Assembly (NCBI RefSeq): GCF_000756655.1
Contig: NZ_ARXU01000014.1
Location: 38,719 to 102,718 of the forward strand
Reading direction: 5' to 3'
Length of the DNA stretch: 64,000 bases
DNA from: Alcanivorax jadensis T9
GTDB taxonomy: Bacteria > Pseudomonadota > Gammaproteobacteria > Pseudomonadales > Alcanivoracaceae
Below the pieces are notes generated by a model. The model saw only the letters and a list, made by a program, of their open reading frames with translations. It was not told the origin of the DNA and searched no databases. The translations under genes and the position numbers were made by a program. Positions 8,108 through 17,263 of the stretch are shown piece after piece. How positions within the stretch are numbered: position 1 is the stretch's first letter; each line of letters opens with the position of its first letter.

Positions 8108-8139
8108 TTGACAATTCAAGAAATCAGGGATAACCTGAT
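8108..8139 (+). promoter_or_regulatory. Putative alkB promoter and GntR operator
   Basis: TTGACA at 8108-8113 is followed, after 17 bp, by TAACCT at 8131-8136: a good -35 and a weaker -10. The inverted repeat ATCAGG-N5-CCTGAT (8123-8128/8134-8139) covers the -10, which suits a repressor site. Binding by the neighbouring GntR protein is an inference. Confidence 0.6.
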
Positions 8140-8189
8140 CCTCACATTGAAGACTGTTACTTTTGGCTTGAACTAGCGAGGTATAAGCC

Positions 8190-9338
8190 ATGTTCGAGAG
8201 CATGAACGCTGACGTAATGCTAAAAATGAAAAAATACGGGTACCTGACTTTCTGGGCATTCATGGTGCCGCTTGTGCCTTTCTCGGCCTATGTGGGTGTG
8301 GATAGCGGCACTCAGGATTATTGGGCTTGGTTCATGTATGCCTTTATTTTCGGGATTATCCCGGTACTGGATTATCTGGTGGGGAAAGATCCGACCAACC
8401 CCAGTGAAGATGTGCAAGTCCCCAGCATGAGTGAAGAGATTTTTTACCGGGTGTCTGCCATCGCCATGGGCTTTGTGTGGATCGCGGTGCTGTTTTACGC
8501 CGGCCATGTTTTCATGACCAATGATTACGGCCTGCTCGGCAAGATCGGTTGGATCGTGTCCATCGGTACCGTGGGCGGCATCATTGCCATCAACCTGGGT
8601 CACGAGCTGATCCACAAGGACCCGAAGGTGGAAAACTGGATGGGTGGGCTGTTGCTGTCCACTGTGACCTACGCCGGCTTCAAGGTGGAGCACGTGCGTG
8701 GTCACCATGTCCATGTATCTACGCCGGACGATGCGTCTTCCAGCCGCTACAATCAGAGCCTGTATGACTTCCTGCCCAAGGCGTTTGTGCGCAACTTCAA
8801 GAATGCCTGGAGCCTGGAAAAGAAATACCTGGAGCGTAAGGGCAAGAAGAACATCAGCGTTCATAACGAACTGATCTGGTGGTACAGCATTTCTGCTTTG
8901 TTCGCGGCGACCTTCGGGCTGCTGTGGGGCTGGCAGGGTGTGGTGTTCTTCCTGGGCCAAAGCTTCTTCGCCGCACTGGCACTGGAAATCATCAACTATA
9001 TCGAACACTACGGTCTGCACCGTCGTGTGAACGATAAAGGTCGCTTCGAGCGGGTAACGCCGGCCCACAGCTGGAACTCCAACTTCCTGCTGACCAACCT
9101 GGCCCTGTTCCAGCTGCAGCGTCACAGTGATCACCACGCCTATGCCAAGCGTCGTTATCAGGTGCTGCGTCACTACGAGGAAAGCCCGCAGCTTCCTGCC
9201 GGTTACGCCACCATGTACGTGCTGGCCCTGATCCCGCCGCTGTGGAAGAAAGTGATGAACCCGCGGGTGGAAGCCTACTACGAAGGCGAACTGGACCAGC
9301 TGTTCCGCGAGTCCAAGCGGGTGAACAATATCGCGTAA
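8190..9338 (+). CDS. alkB: Alkane 1-monooxygenase (AlkB)
   Basis: An integral-membrane di-iron enzyme that hydroxylates the terminal carbon of n-alkanes using O2 and electrons from rubredoxin and rubredoxin reductase. All four signature motifs are present: HELIH (138-142), EHVRGHHVHV (167-176), NYIEHYG (269-275) and LQRHSDHHA (309-317). They lie between hydrophobic segments near residues 19-38, 45-62, 89-110, 118-136 and 236-265. The 382-aa length is typical. No rubredoxin, alcohol dehydrogenase or transporter lies alongside, so this is a stand-alone alkB like alkB2 of Alcanivorax. Electron partners must be encoded elsewhere. Confidence 0.96.
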   Translation: MFESMNADVMLKMKKYGYLTFWAFMVPLVPFSAYVGVDSGTQDYWAWFMYAFIFGIIPVLDYLVGKDPTNPSEDVQVPSMSEEIFYRVSAIAMGFVWIAVLFYAGHVFMTNDYGLLGKIGWIVSIGTVGGIIAINLGHELIHKDPKVENWMGGLLLSTVTYAGFKVEHVRGHHVHVSTPDDASSSRYNQSLYDFLPKAFVRNFKNAWSLEKKYLERKGKKNISVHNELIWWYSISALFAATFGLLWGWQGVVFFLGQSFFAALALEIINYIEHYGLHRRVNDKGRFERVTPAHSWNSNFLLTNLALFQLQRHSDHHAYAKRRYQVLRHYEESPQLPAGYATMYVLALIPPLWKKVMNPRVEAYYEGELDQLFRESKRVNNIA

Positions 9339-9380
9339 AAGCAGTTAACAGTGAATCATGAATAGTTAACAGCTAGAACA

Positions 9381-9411
9381 AAAAAGCCCCGGCAACCGCC
9401 GGGGCTTTTTT
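9381..9411 (+). terminator. Rho-independent terminator after alkB
   Basis: A perfect stem AAAAAGCCCCGGC/GCCGGGGCTTTTT with loop AACC and a T-run. It lies 42 nt after the alkB stop and should close the alkB transcript. Confidence 0.93.
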
Positions 9412-9485
9412 GTGTCTGCGGAGCTGCTGTCAGAAGCGAGACTAGCGTCTGGCTTTGGCAGCTCTTCGCGCTTAAAGCTGCGTAT

Positions 9486-9564
9486 TCGTTACGCCCATCA
9501 CTTCGGGCGGGCCAGCGGGTGGTTACGGCAGGAGTCGTGATGTTGCCTGGCGCCGCTTGTTATG
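9486..9564 (-). mobile_element. attC-like integron recombination site (minus strand, imperfect)
   Basis: Read on the minus strand, the site starts with GCATAACAAGCGGCGCCAGG beside the stop of the following ORF, nearly the same left end as the attC at 3421. It contains the inner pair CATCAC/GTGATG and ends with GGGCGTAACG. The right end departs from the usual GGCGTTA by the loss of one T, so the site may be decayed. The position directly after a lone ORF supports the cassette reading. Confidence 0.5.
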
Positions 9565-9931
9565 CATTTCTCTCTAGAACCTCTAAAACCACATTTTTAG
9601 AGCTAGTCCAGATGCGTAGTTCTTGGCCGAGATACTTTGGCGATTTATAAAGCACGCCATTGGATAAAACTCCGTCGCCTCTCTCAACCTTTACGCTATT
9701 TCTTGGGATGGTGTAACAGCCACCTAGGCACTTGATAACAATGAAGTCATCATAGATGGAATGACGAACTAATGGCCAAGTGTAGTTCATCATTCCAATC
9801 CTTCCGCCACAGATTTCTTCAAACTGCGGGGTTAAACCAACTTCTTTATCGGTACGAGACTTGGGTGAGCGAACGGCCCACACTGCCAGAATGATAAAAA
9901 GCCCCACGAATGCCAGCGGAATGAAAGCCAT
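9560..9931 (-). CDS. Solitary cassette ORF, membrane-anchored protein of unknown function
   Basis: A 123-aa protein with one N-terminal hydrophobic segment (residues 2-20) followed by a cytoplasmic or periplasmic domain of about 100 aa with no recognised family. On its own strand the gene begins 22 nt after GTTATGC, a cassette core sequence, and ends at an attC-like site. It is much more AT-rich than alkB or trkH on either side. This points to a single integron gene cassette inserted in the chromosome. The protein itself gives no hint of function. Confidence 0.6.
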   Translation of the reverse strand: MAFIPLAFVGLFIILAVWAVRSPKSRTDKEVGLTPQFEEICGGRIGMMNYTWPLVRHSIYDDFIVIKCLGGCYTIPRNSVKVERGDGVLSNGVLYKSPKYLGQELRIWTSSKNVVLEVLERNA

Positions 9932-9952
9932 AAGGGATAACCTATGTGGACT

Positions 9953-10014
9953 GCATAACGGTGCGGTTTTGTTGGCGTGGGCACGGCCTTTCCGTTGGCA
10001 GGGCTCCCCACGCG
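9953..10014 (-). mobile_element. Partial attC / cassette boundary upstream of the solitary cassette
   Basis: On the minus strand, CCGCACCGTTATGC ends at 9953, giving the R' core GTTATGC at the cassette's 5' border. The sequence further upstream (AACGGAAAGGCC...) pairs only weakly, so at best the right half of an attC remains. It abuts an AGTTAAC-type repeat at 10012-10042. Confidence 0.35.
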
Positions 10015-10046
10015 CAACTATTAACTGTTAACTAGTAACTGCCCTT

Positions 10047-11498
10047 TTATTGTCGCCAGAACATGGGCGTAAACAGCACCAGCAGGGTAAATACTTCCAG
10101 TCGCCCGGCCACCATCAGTACCGTCATCATCCACTTGGCGCTGTCGGTAATGTTGGCAAAACCGCCGCCGACCTGGCCGATACCTACACCCAGGTTATTG
10201 AGGCTGGCGGCCACGGCACTGACGGCGGTGGTCAGGTCCATGCCGGTCATGGTGAACAGCAGGGTGAAGATGACCGAGAGGGTGATGTAGACCCCGACAA
10301 AGCCCCACACGGCCTGTAATACCCGATCCGGGACCGAGTGGCGGCCAAAGCGAAGGGCAAAGATGCCGTTGGGATAAATCAGCCGACGCAACTCGCGCAC
10401 GCTGTGATGGAATACCAGGGCGGCTCGCACTGCTTTCATGCCGCCGCCGGTGGAACCGGCGCAGCCGCCGATGAAGCTGGTGAAGATCAGCAGGTAAGGA
10501 ATAAAGCCCGGCCAGGCGGCGGCGTTGGTGCTGGTGAGCCCGGTGCCGGTGCTGAAGGAAGCTACCTGGAAAGCGGAGTGGCGCAGTGCATCATCGGCAG
10601 TCACATCCACCTCGAAGGCCAGCAAGCCGACGGTAATCAGCCCGGTGTAAAGCAGGAACAGGGTCATGAAAAAGCGGAATTCAGGATCAAGAATATAGGC
10701 GATCAATGAGCGCCCCCGCCAGACGGCAAAGTGCAGGGCAAAATTGACGCCGCCGATCAGAATGAACAGGGTGGCGGTCCAGTCGATCCAGGGGTTGTCC
10801 CAGTAGGCCATGGAGGCGTCGTGGGTGGAAAAGCCGCCGGTGGCCACGGTGCTGAAGCTGTGGCAGATGGCATCAAAGATGGTCATCCCCGCTGCCCAAT
10901 AAAGCACGGCACAGGCGACGGTGATAAACAGGTAGAGCAACCACAGGGCCTTGGCCGTTTCGGCGATGCGCGGGGTGAGCTTGGCATCCTTCATGGGGCC
11001 GGGGATTTCTGCCTTGTAAAGCTGCATGCCACCCACGCCGAGCATGGGAAGAATGGCAACGGCCAGCACTACCACGCCCATACCACCCAGCCACTGCAGT
11101 TGCTGGCGGTAGAAAAGAATCGATTTAGGCAGGAAATCGATGCCGGAAAGGATGGTGGCACCGGTGGTGGTCAGCCCTGACATGGATTCGAACACGGCAT
11201 CGGTGAAGCCGACGGGGACGTCATTACTGATATACAGTGGCAGGGCCCCGATCAAACCCAGTACCGACCAGAACAGGGTCACCACCAGAAAGCCGTCGCG
11301 GGTCTGCAGTTCTTCCTTGTGCTTGAAGAAGGGGAGCCACAGGGCCAGCCCCAACAGCAGGGTGATCACGAATGACACCAGGAAGGGGCCTTCGCTGCCT
11401 TCCTGATACCAGTAGGACACGGCCACCGGCGGCATCATGGTGAAGCTGAACACCACCAGTAGCAGGCCGAGAATTTTCGAGATCAGTGCAAAATGCAT
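10047..11498 (-). CDS. trkH: Trk potassium uptake protein, membrane subunit
   Basis: A 483-aa polytopic membrane protein that forms the K+ pathway of the Trk system. The repeated pore loops are visible: SGLTTTGATI, HSFSTVATGGFST, SFSTGTGLTST and a fourth near SLNNLGVGIG. Each carries the filter glycine that lines a K+ site. It lies 21 nt downstream of trkA, which encodes its cytoplasmic NAD-binding gating partner, and is the last gene of the minus-strand run def-fmt-rsmB-trkA-trkH. Confidence 0.95.
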   Translation of the reverse strand: MHFALISKILGLLLVVFSFTMMPPVAVSYWYQEGSEGPFLVSFVITLLLGLALWLPFFKHKEELQTRDGFLVVTLFWSVLGLIGALPLYISNDVPVGFTDAVFESMSGLTTTGATILSGIDFLPKSILFYRQQLQWLGGMGVVVLAVAILPMLGVGGMQLYKAEIPGPMKDAKLTPRIAETAKALWLLYLFITVACAVLYWAAGMTIFDAICHSFSTVATGGFSTHDASMAYWDNPWIDWTATLFILIGGVNFALHFAVWRGRSLIAYILDPEFRFFMTLFLLYTGLITVGLLAFEVDVTADDALRHSAFQVASFSTGTGLTSTNAAAWPGFIPYLLIFTSFIGGCAGSTGGGMKAVRAALVFHHSVRELRRLIYPNGIFALRFGRHSVPDRVLQAVWGFVGVYITLSVIFTLLFTMTGMDLTTAVSAVAASLNNLGVGIGQVGGGFANITDSAKWMMTVLMVAGRLEVFTLLVLFTPMFWRQ

Positions 11499-11519
11499 GC
11501 GCTGGCGTGGCCTCGGCCG

Positions 11520-12896
11520 TTAGAAGAAGGTAAACCCGACCTGGAACAGTTTTTCCACGTCCCGGGTGCGGCGTTTGTCGATCAGGAACAGGATCACGTG
11601 ATCATCCGGTTCGATCACCACGTCATCGTGGGCAATCAGCACCTTTTCGCCGCGCACGATGGCACCGATGGTGGTGCCTTCCGGCAGGTCGATGTCTTCA
11701 ACGGCGCGGCCCACCACTTTCGAGGATTTGCTGTCCCCGTGAGCAATCGCCTCGATGGCTTCCGCTGCACCCCGGCGCAGGGAATAGACGTTGACCACAT
11801 CACCCCGCCGTACATGGCTGAGCAGGCTGCCGATGGTGGATTGCTGGGGCGAGATGGCGATATCGATATCGTGGCCCTGGACCAGATCCACGTAGGCCGG
11901 GTTGGAGATCAGCGTCATCACCTTTCGCGCGCCCAGCCGCTTGGCCAGTAATGAAGCCATGATGTTGGCTTCGTCATCGTTGGTGAGGGCGCAGAACACG
12001 TCGGTATTTTCGATGTTGGCTTTGAGCAGTTCGTCCCGGTCTGTGGCGAGCCCTTGTAACACCACAGTCTGATGCAGTTTTTCGCCGAGCCATTCCGCGC
12101 GGCCGGGGCTGCGCTCAAGAACTTTCACGTTGTAACGGTGCTGGATGCTCTTGGCGAGCCGGTAACCGATGTTGCCGCCGCCGGCAATCAGAATGCGTTT
12201 GTAGTTGTGCTCCAGACGGCGCAATTCACTCATCACCGCACGGATATCGTTCTTGGCGGCGATGAAGAAGACTTCATCATCCGCTTCGATCACCGTGTTG
12301 CCTTCGGGAATGATGGGCCGGCCGCGGCGGAAGATGGCGGCCACCCGGGTGTCCACATTGGGCATGTGCTTGCGCAGTTCGCGCAGCTCGTTGCCCACCA
12401 GTGGCCCGCCGTAGTAAGCGCGCACGGCCACCAGCTGTACCCGGCCACCGGCAAAGTTCACCACCTGCAGGGCGCCGGGGTGCTCGATAAGCCGCTTGAT
12501 ATAGTCGGTGACCACCTGCTCGGGGCTGATGATCACATCAATGGGCAGGGCGTTTTCGTTGAACAGCTTGTCGGACCGGCTGGTGTAGTGGGCGGTGCGG
12601 ATACGGGCGATTTTGGAGGGCGTGCGGAACAGGGAGTAGGCCACCTGACAGGCGATCATGTTCACCTCGTCGGAGTTGGTGACCGCGATCAGCATGTCTG
12701 CGTCTTCGGCGCCGGCATTCTTGAGCACCGCCGGATAGCAGCCCATGCCGCGCACGGTACCGATATCCAGGCGATCGCCCAGTTCGCGCAGCCGTTCCGC
12801 ATCGGTATCGATGACGGTGATGTCGTTGCGCTCGTTGGCCAGGTTCTCGGCCAGGGTGCCGCCCACCTGGCCGGCACCGAGAATAATGATCTTCAT
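11520..12896 (-). CDS. trkA: Trk potassium transporter regulatory subunit, NAD-binding
   Basis: A 458-aa peripheral protein made of two RCK units. The first begins [19 protein letters not shown], a Rossmann GxGxxG nucleotide site; the second begins near residue 232 with [17 protein letters not shown]. Each is followed by a TrkA-C domain ([16 protein letters not shown] and [19 protein letters not shown]). It gates TrkH. The order rsmB-trkA-trkH with short gaps suggests cotranscription. Confidence 0.96.
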   Translation of the reverse strand: MKIIILGAGQVGGTLAENLANERNDITVIDTDAERLRELGDRLDIGTVRGMGCYPAVLKNAGAEDADMLIAVTNSDEVNMIACQVAYSLFRTPSKIARIRTAHYTSRSDKLFNENALPIDVIISPEQVVTDYIKRLIEHPGALQVVNFAGGRVQLVAVRAYYGGPLVGNELRELRKHMPNVDTRVAAIFRRGRPIIPEGNTVIEADDEVFFIAAKNDIRAVMSELRRLEHNYKRILIAGGGNIGYRLAKSIQHRYNVKVLERSPGRAEWLGEKLHQTVVLQGLATDRDELLKANIENTDVFCALTNDDEANIMASLLAKRLGARKVMTLISNPAYVDLVQGHDIDIAISPQQSTIGSLLSHVRRGDVVNVYSLRRGAAEAIEAIAHGDSKSSKVVGRAVEDIDLPEGTTIGAIVRGEKVLIAHDDVVIEPDDHVILFLIDKRRTRDVEKLFQVGFTFF

Positions 12897-13020
12897 GCGC
12901 TTTGCTGTCTCTCCAGTCCCCGAACAGCGCGATTCCCTTCCCTGTAAGACCAGGGGAGGATTGATGCCTCGAGCGGCGCTCTTACACGACTTTTCTCACA
13001 AAGGAGAAAACGCTGCCCGC

Positions 13021-14325
13021 TCAAGTGTCCTTTCGCAGGCACGCCAGATAGAAACCGTCTGGGCCATGGTGTTGCGGGAACAGCTGCCATCCCGCGCTGA
13101 CCATTGTGGCCTCTTCCGGCCGTGGCGTCACATCCCGGGCCTGTGGCTGGCGTTGCAGGAAGGCGCTGACCTGATGATCGTTTTCATCCCGCAGTACCGA
13201 ACAGGTGGCATACACCAGCATGCCGCCGGGTTTGAGCAGCGGCCATAGTGCATCCAGCATGCGCGCTTGTAAATCAACCAGTGCGTGGATGTCGGACGCT
13301 TTACGATGCCATTTCACATCCGGCTGGCGGCGCAGGATGCCGGTGGCGGAGCAGGGGGCATCGAGCAGGATGGCGTCGAAGGGGGTGCCGTCCCACCAGC
13401 TTGACGGGTTGCTGGCATCGCCTTGCAGCAGGGTGACCTCGGCACTGAGGCGGGCCAGGTTCTCCTTGATGCGAGTCAGTCGCTTGCCTTCCAGCTCCAG
13501 GGCGACCAGCTCCGCGTCGGGGAATTTCTCGCAGAGCTGGCCGGTCTTGCCGCCAGGTGCAGCACAGGCATCCAGGATGCGGCCGGTGGGTGGACACTGA
13601 AGGACTTCGCCGGGCAGCTGGGCGGCTTCGTCCTGCACCGACAGGGCGCCCTGTTCAAAACCTGGCAGCTGGAATACCGGGCGGGCCGGGCTCAGGTAGA
13701 CGCTCCAGGGGGACAGCTCGCCGGGGCGGGCGCCGTCGCCGAGGGCGGCAATGGCTCCGGCGCGCTGCTGCTGGCGCCGGTTCACTCGCAGGGTGAAGGG
13801 CGGTGTTTGCAGGTTGGCCCGGGCCATGGCTTCCGCGTCGGCGGGCCAGTCTTGCTGCCAGCGCTTGAATAGCCAGTCCGGCAGGCTGAGCTGGATGTTG
13901 GGGTTGGCGTCGGCGACGGCCTCATCCATCGTCAGTTTGCTGGCCTTGCGGAGAATGGCATTGCTGAGCCCGGCGGCCCAGGGGGCTTTCAGTTTGCGAC
14001 ACAGCTGTGGGTAGGCGTTGACGATGGCGTGGGCGGGGCGCTCGCTGAACCACAGTTCGTAGAGCCCGGCGAGTAACGCTAGCCGCACCGGTTGGGCGCT
14101 GGCTTTAAGGGGTTTGCCCAGTTGCTGGTTGAGCCAGTGGTTGAGCGGACGCAGGTGGCGGCAGACGCCGAAGCAGATATCGCGCATCAGGCCGCCGTCG
14201 GCGCCCTGCAGGGGAAAGTCACGCAGCACTTCGCGCAGGCTTTCCCCGTCGCCTTTACCGGGCAGTACCCTGTTGAGGACACGTACCGCGGTCAGGCGCG
14301 GGTCAGACGTTGTCAATGGAGTCAC
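13021..14325 (-). CDS. rsmB: 16S rRNA (cytosine-967-C5)-methyltransferase
   Basis: A 434-aa enzyme. The N-terminal NusB-like RNA-binding domain spans about residues 1-140. The SAM-dependent Rossmann domain follows, with DACAAPGGKTGQL (SAM site), LLDAPCSATGILRRQPD (catalytic-helper Cys) and VYATCSVLRDENDHQ (nucleophile Cys), the two-cysteine pattern of m5C RNA methyltransferases. It overlaps the end of fmt by 23 nt, so the two are coupled. The same fmt-rsmB-trkA order is found in Pseudomonas. Confidence 0.95.
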   Translation of the reverse strand: MTPLTTSDPRLTAVRVLNRVLPGKGDGESLREVLRDFPLQGADGGLMRDICFGVCRHLRPLNHWLNQQLGKPLKASAQPVRLALLAGLYELWFSERPAHAIVNAYPQLCRKLKAPWAAGLSNAILRKASKLTMDEAVADANPNIQLSLPDWLFKRWQQDWPADAEAMARANLQTPPFTLRVNRRQQQRAGAIAALGDGARPGELSPWSVYLSPARPVFQLPGFEQGALSVQDEAAQLPGEVLQCPPTGRILDACAAPGGKTGQLCEKFPDAELVALELEGKRLTRIKENLARLSAEVTLLQGDASNPSSWWDGTPFDAILLDAPCSATGILRRQPDVKWHRKASDIHALVDLQARMLDALWPLLKPGGMLVYATCSVLRDENDHQVSAFLQRQPQARDVTPRPEEATMVSAGWQLFPQHHGPDGFYLACLRKDT

Positions 14326-15271
14326 CCAGCGGTTCGCCTACCTGGAACAGATCCGGGTTACCGCGCAGCAGATCGGCCACGGCCATGCGCCGCTTGCCGG
14401 GCAGTTGCAGTTCTTCAAGAATCAGTGCGCCATCGCCGGTGGCCACATGGATGCCGCTGTCGTCCACGTTGAGAATATGGCCGGGCTCATCGTTATCCCG
14501 GCCAGGTTGCGGGCTTTCGCTGGCTTGCCAGATACGCATGGGCTGACCGTTCAGTGGGACCCAGCTCACTGGAAAGGGATTGAAGGCGCGAATGCGGTTG
14601 TAGAGGGCGCGGGTGGGCAGGCGAAAATCCAGGCGCGCTTCCGCTTTGCTCAACTTGTGGGCGTAGGTGACACCGTCGTCCGGCTGCGCGGTGGCGTTGG
14701 CCAGATACTGCTCCAGATCGTTCAGTACGGTGACCAGCAGGCGGGCGCCCTGGGCGGCGAGTCGGTCATGCAGTTCGCCACCAGTTTCGCTATCGCCAAT
14801 CGGCAGGCTTTCGCTGAGCAGCATGGGGCCGGTGTCCAGGCCCGCTTCCATCTGCATGATGGTGTTGCCGGTTTCGGTGTCACCCATGGTGATGGCGCGC
14901 TGGATAGGGGCAGCACCGCGCCAGCGGGGTAGCAGGGAGCCGTGCACGTTGAGGCAGCCCAGGCGCGGCATATCCAGCACCTCCTGGGGAATGATCAGGC
15001 CGTAGGCCACCACGACCAGGGCATCCAGATTCAAGTCACGCAGTTGCTGGCGGATCTCGTCGCCCTTCAGGTTTTCCGGTTGCAGTACCGCAATGCCGTG
15101 GCGTTCGGCCAGTACCTTGACCGGGCTTTGTTGCACTTTCTTGCCGCGCCCGGCGGCCCGATCCGGCTGGGTGAGCACGGCAACCACCTCATGGTCGCTG
15201 TCCAGCACCGCTTGCAGGCTGGCGGCGGCGAAATCCGGGGTGCCGGCGAAGGCAAGGCGTAAGGGTTTCAA
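14303..15271 (-). CDS. fmt: Methionyl-tRNA formyltransferase
   Basis: A 322-aa enzyme that formylates Met-tRNA(fMet) with 10-formyl-THF. The N-terminal start LRLAFAGTPDFAAASLQ, the catalytic segment CLNVHGSLLPRWRGAAPIQRA (Asn, His) and MEAGLDTGPML with the catalytic Asp are all present; the C-terminal tRNA-binding domain covers about residues 205-310. It acts in translation start together with def, which lies upstream in the same direction, and rsmB, which overlaps its 3' end. Confidence 0.97.
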   Translation of the reverse strand: MKPLRLAFAGTPDFAAASLQAVLDSDHEVVAVLTQPDRAAGRGKKVQQSPVKVLAERHGIAVLQPENLKGDEIRQQLRDLNLDALVVVAYGLIIPQEVLDMPRLGCLNVHGSLLPRWRGAAPIQRAITMGDTETGNTIMQMEAGLDTGPMLLSESLPIGDSETGGELHDRLAAQGARLLVTVLNDLEQYLANATAQPDDGVTYAHKLSKAEARLDFRLPTRALYNRIRAFNPFPVSWVPLNGQPMRIWQASESPQPGRDNDEPGHILNVDDSGIHVATGDGALILEELQLPGKRRMAVADLLRGNPDLFQVGEPLGDSIDNV

Positions 15272-15287
15272 TGAAAAGCCTCTTGTT

Positions 15288-15455
15288 TGAGAGCTATGAG
15301 CTTCTAGCTTCTAGCTGCGAGCAACTACGCGGTTGCAGGTGTGAGCCTATACTTAGCTGTCAGCCGCGCTTCATGGTCGGGCGCGGGCATCAGCTCCCCA
15401 AGACAATGACAAAACATGATCGCGCCTAGCCGCTAGAAGCTCGTAGCTAGTCACT
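15288..15455. repeat. Inverted tandem element of the AGCTTCTAGC type
   Basis: AGCTATGAGCTTCTAGCTTC at 15291 is matched in reverse by GCTAGAAGCTCGTAGCTAG at about 15432-15450, with tandem CTTCTAG units. It separates def from fmt. A shorter copy (AGCTACGAGCTACG) follows the lpxR-like gene at 22504. Similar short tandem palindromes are common between genes in Pseudomonas. Confidence 0.5.
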
Positions 15456-15459
15456 GCTT

Positions 15460-15966
15460 TCATGCCTGCTGGCGGTGGATCTTTTCCAGCTTTTTCTTGA
15501 TGCGATCACGCTTCAGCCGGGAGACATAGTCCACGAACAGCTTGCCATCCAGGTGGTCGATCTCATGCTGGATACAGGTGGCCAGCAGCTCGTCGGCCTC
15601 TTCCTCGAAGGTATTGCCGTCCCGGTCCAGGGCCTTGATATGTACCCGCGCCGGGCGTTGCACCTTCTCGTAGAAGCCGGGCACGGACAGGCAGCCTTCT
15701 TCATATGGGGCCACCTCATCGGTGAGCGGGGTGATCTCCGGGTTGATGAACACGCGAGGCTGGGTCTGGTCCTCGGACAGGTCCATCACGATCAGCCGCT
15801 GATGCACATCCACCTGGGTAGCCGCCAGGCCAATGCCCGGGCAGGCGTACATGGTTTCGAACATGTCGTCGATCAGTTTGCGAAGCTCGTCATCTACCTT
15901 TTCCACAGGCTTTGCTACCGTGCGTAGCCGGGGGTCAGGGAATTCCAGTATTTCCAGTTTGGCCAT
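15460..15966 (-). CDS. def: Peptide deformylase
   Basis: A 168-aa metalloenzyme that removes the formyl group from new proteins. All three motifs are present: GIGLAATQV (motif 1), EEGCLSVPG (motif 2, metal Cys) and [14 protein letters not shown] (motif 3, HExxH metal site). The frame stays open upstream, but [11 protein letters not shown] at 15966 is the normal family start. It faces the LysM gene across about 145 bp, which should hold both promoters. Confidence 0.97.
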   Translation of the reverse strand: MAKLEILEFPDPRLRTVAKPVEKVDDELRKLIDDMFETMYACPGIGLAATQVDVHQRLIVMDLSEDQTQPRVFINPEITPLTDEVAPYEEGCLSVPGFYEKVQRPARVHIKALDRDGNTFEEEADELLATCIQHEIDHLDGKLFVDYVSRLKRDRIKKKLEKIHRQQA

Positions 15967-16111
15967 GTACCTTCTCGGAAGTTGCGATAGCACTCGAATT
16001 TCGGTTGCTAAATATATGATCGCATTGCTAATATCCAAAAGAAACCGTGTCCGTGAAACTCGGTCCACGGCCGCTCTCGGGGATGAGTCTAATAATGATA
16101 AAAGGAATCCG

Positions 16112-17185
16112 ATGATGATGAAATCGGTCCAGCGCGCCCTGGCCTTCGGGCTGTTAGTGTCTTTATCCGGCCTGGCTGCTGCCCAGGTCATGCTCAAAGA
16201 GGGGCATCCCGGCAAGTATTTCGTCAAGAACGGCGATACCCTCTGGGATATCAGCGCCCGTTTTCTGCAAGAGCCCTGGCAATGGCCGGAAATCTGGCAG
16301 ATCAACGAAGAAATCAGCAATCCCCATCTGATCTATCCCGGTGATGAGATCCGCCTGACCTATGTAGATGGAGAGCCCCGGCTGTCGGTGAAGCGCGGTG
16401 TGGAAGAGAAAACTTTACCCAACGGCACGGTCAAACTCACTCCTAAAGTGCGCGAGATCGCCAACGATGAGGCTATTCTCGCCATTCCTGCCGGCGCCAT
16501 TGCCGCGTATCTGAAGGAAGGTTTGGTGGTCAGTCGTCAGGAGATTGCCGAGGCGCCCTACATCGTTGGGGGCCGTGATCGTCGGGTGATCTTTGGCGAA
16601 GGTGACACCGTTTATGCGCGTGATGCCATGACCCAGTGGGAAAATCTGGAACAGGGCTACGGTTTCTACCGGACCGGCGAGCAATACGTGGACCCGGATA
16701 CCAACGAAGTGCTCGGCTACGAAGCCCGTCAGATTGGTCTGGGGCGTGTGGCCGGCCATGAAGAGGATATGCTGACTCTGCAGGTGACCAAGACCAGCGA
16801 GGACCTGCGGATTGATGACCGGCTGTTTTCCACCGAAGATCGCAGGGTTCGCTCCGTGCTGTACCCGTCGGCGCCGGATACCAAGATCGAAGCCAAGGTG
16901 ATCCGTTTCTTTGATCGCATCAATAGCGTGGCACGTAACGATGTGGTGGTGGTCAACAAAGGTCTGCGTGACGGACTGAAAGAAGGCAATGTGCTGGATG
17001 TCTTTGGTCAGGGTGAGGCGGTCCGTGATCGCCAGCGTGGGGATATGGTGCGCCTGCCCAGGGAAAGGACTGGTTCCATGGTGATCTTCCGTGCCTTCGA
17101 CAAGGTCAGCTACGGCTTGATCATGGAGTCCAAGCGTCCTATTTACATGCATGATATCGCCGAAAGCCCGGCGGGCAGCTACTGA
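16112..17185 (+). CDS. LysM-domain protein, TsaP-like
   Basis: An exported protein of about 357 aa with a signal peptide (cleavage near LAAAQ), a LysM peptidoglycan-binding domain at about residues 30-82 ([16 protein letters not shown] ... LIYPGDEI) and a long beta-rich C-terminal part. In Pseudomonas the gene in this same place (between def and dprA) is related to TsaP, which anchors the type IV pilus secretin to peptidoglycan. Three tandem ATG codons (16112, 16115, 16118) leave the exact start open. The pilus role is taken from synteny. Confidence 0.82.
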   Translation: MMMKSVQRALAFGLLVSLSGLAAAQVMLKEGHPGKYFVKNGDTLWDISARFLQEPWQWPEIWQINEEISNPHLIYPGDEIRLTYVDGEPRLSVKRGVEEKTLPNGTVKLTPKVREIANDEAILAIPAGAIAAYLKEGLVVSRQEIAEAPYIVGGRDRRVIFGEGDTVYARDAMTQWENLEQGYGFYRTGEQYVDPDTNEVLGYEARQIGLGRVAGHEEDMLTLQVTKTSEDLRIDDRLFSTEDRRVRSVLYPSAPDTKIEAKVIRFFDRINSVARNDVVVVNKGLRDGLKEGNVLDVFGQGEAVRDRQRGDMVRLPRERTGSMVIFRAFDKVSYGLIMESKRPIYMHDIAESPAGSY

Positions 17186-17263
17186 TTCATTAAGTTGCGG
17201 TAGCGCTCACCGCCGGAGTTTCGGCTCCTGACAACCCGTCAAACGCACACAAGGAGGTGGGCG

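Noticed and set aside
15967..16320. N-terminal extension of peptide deformylase upstream of 15966
   Set aside because: The extra residues have no family support and would cover the promoter region of the divergent LysM gene.
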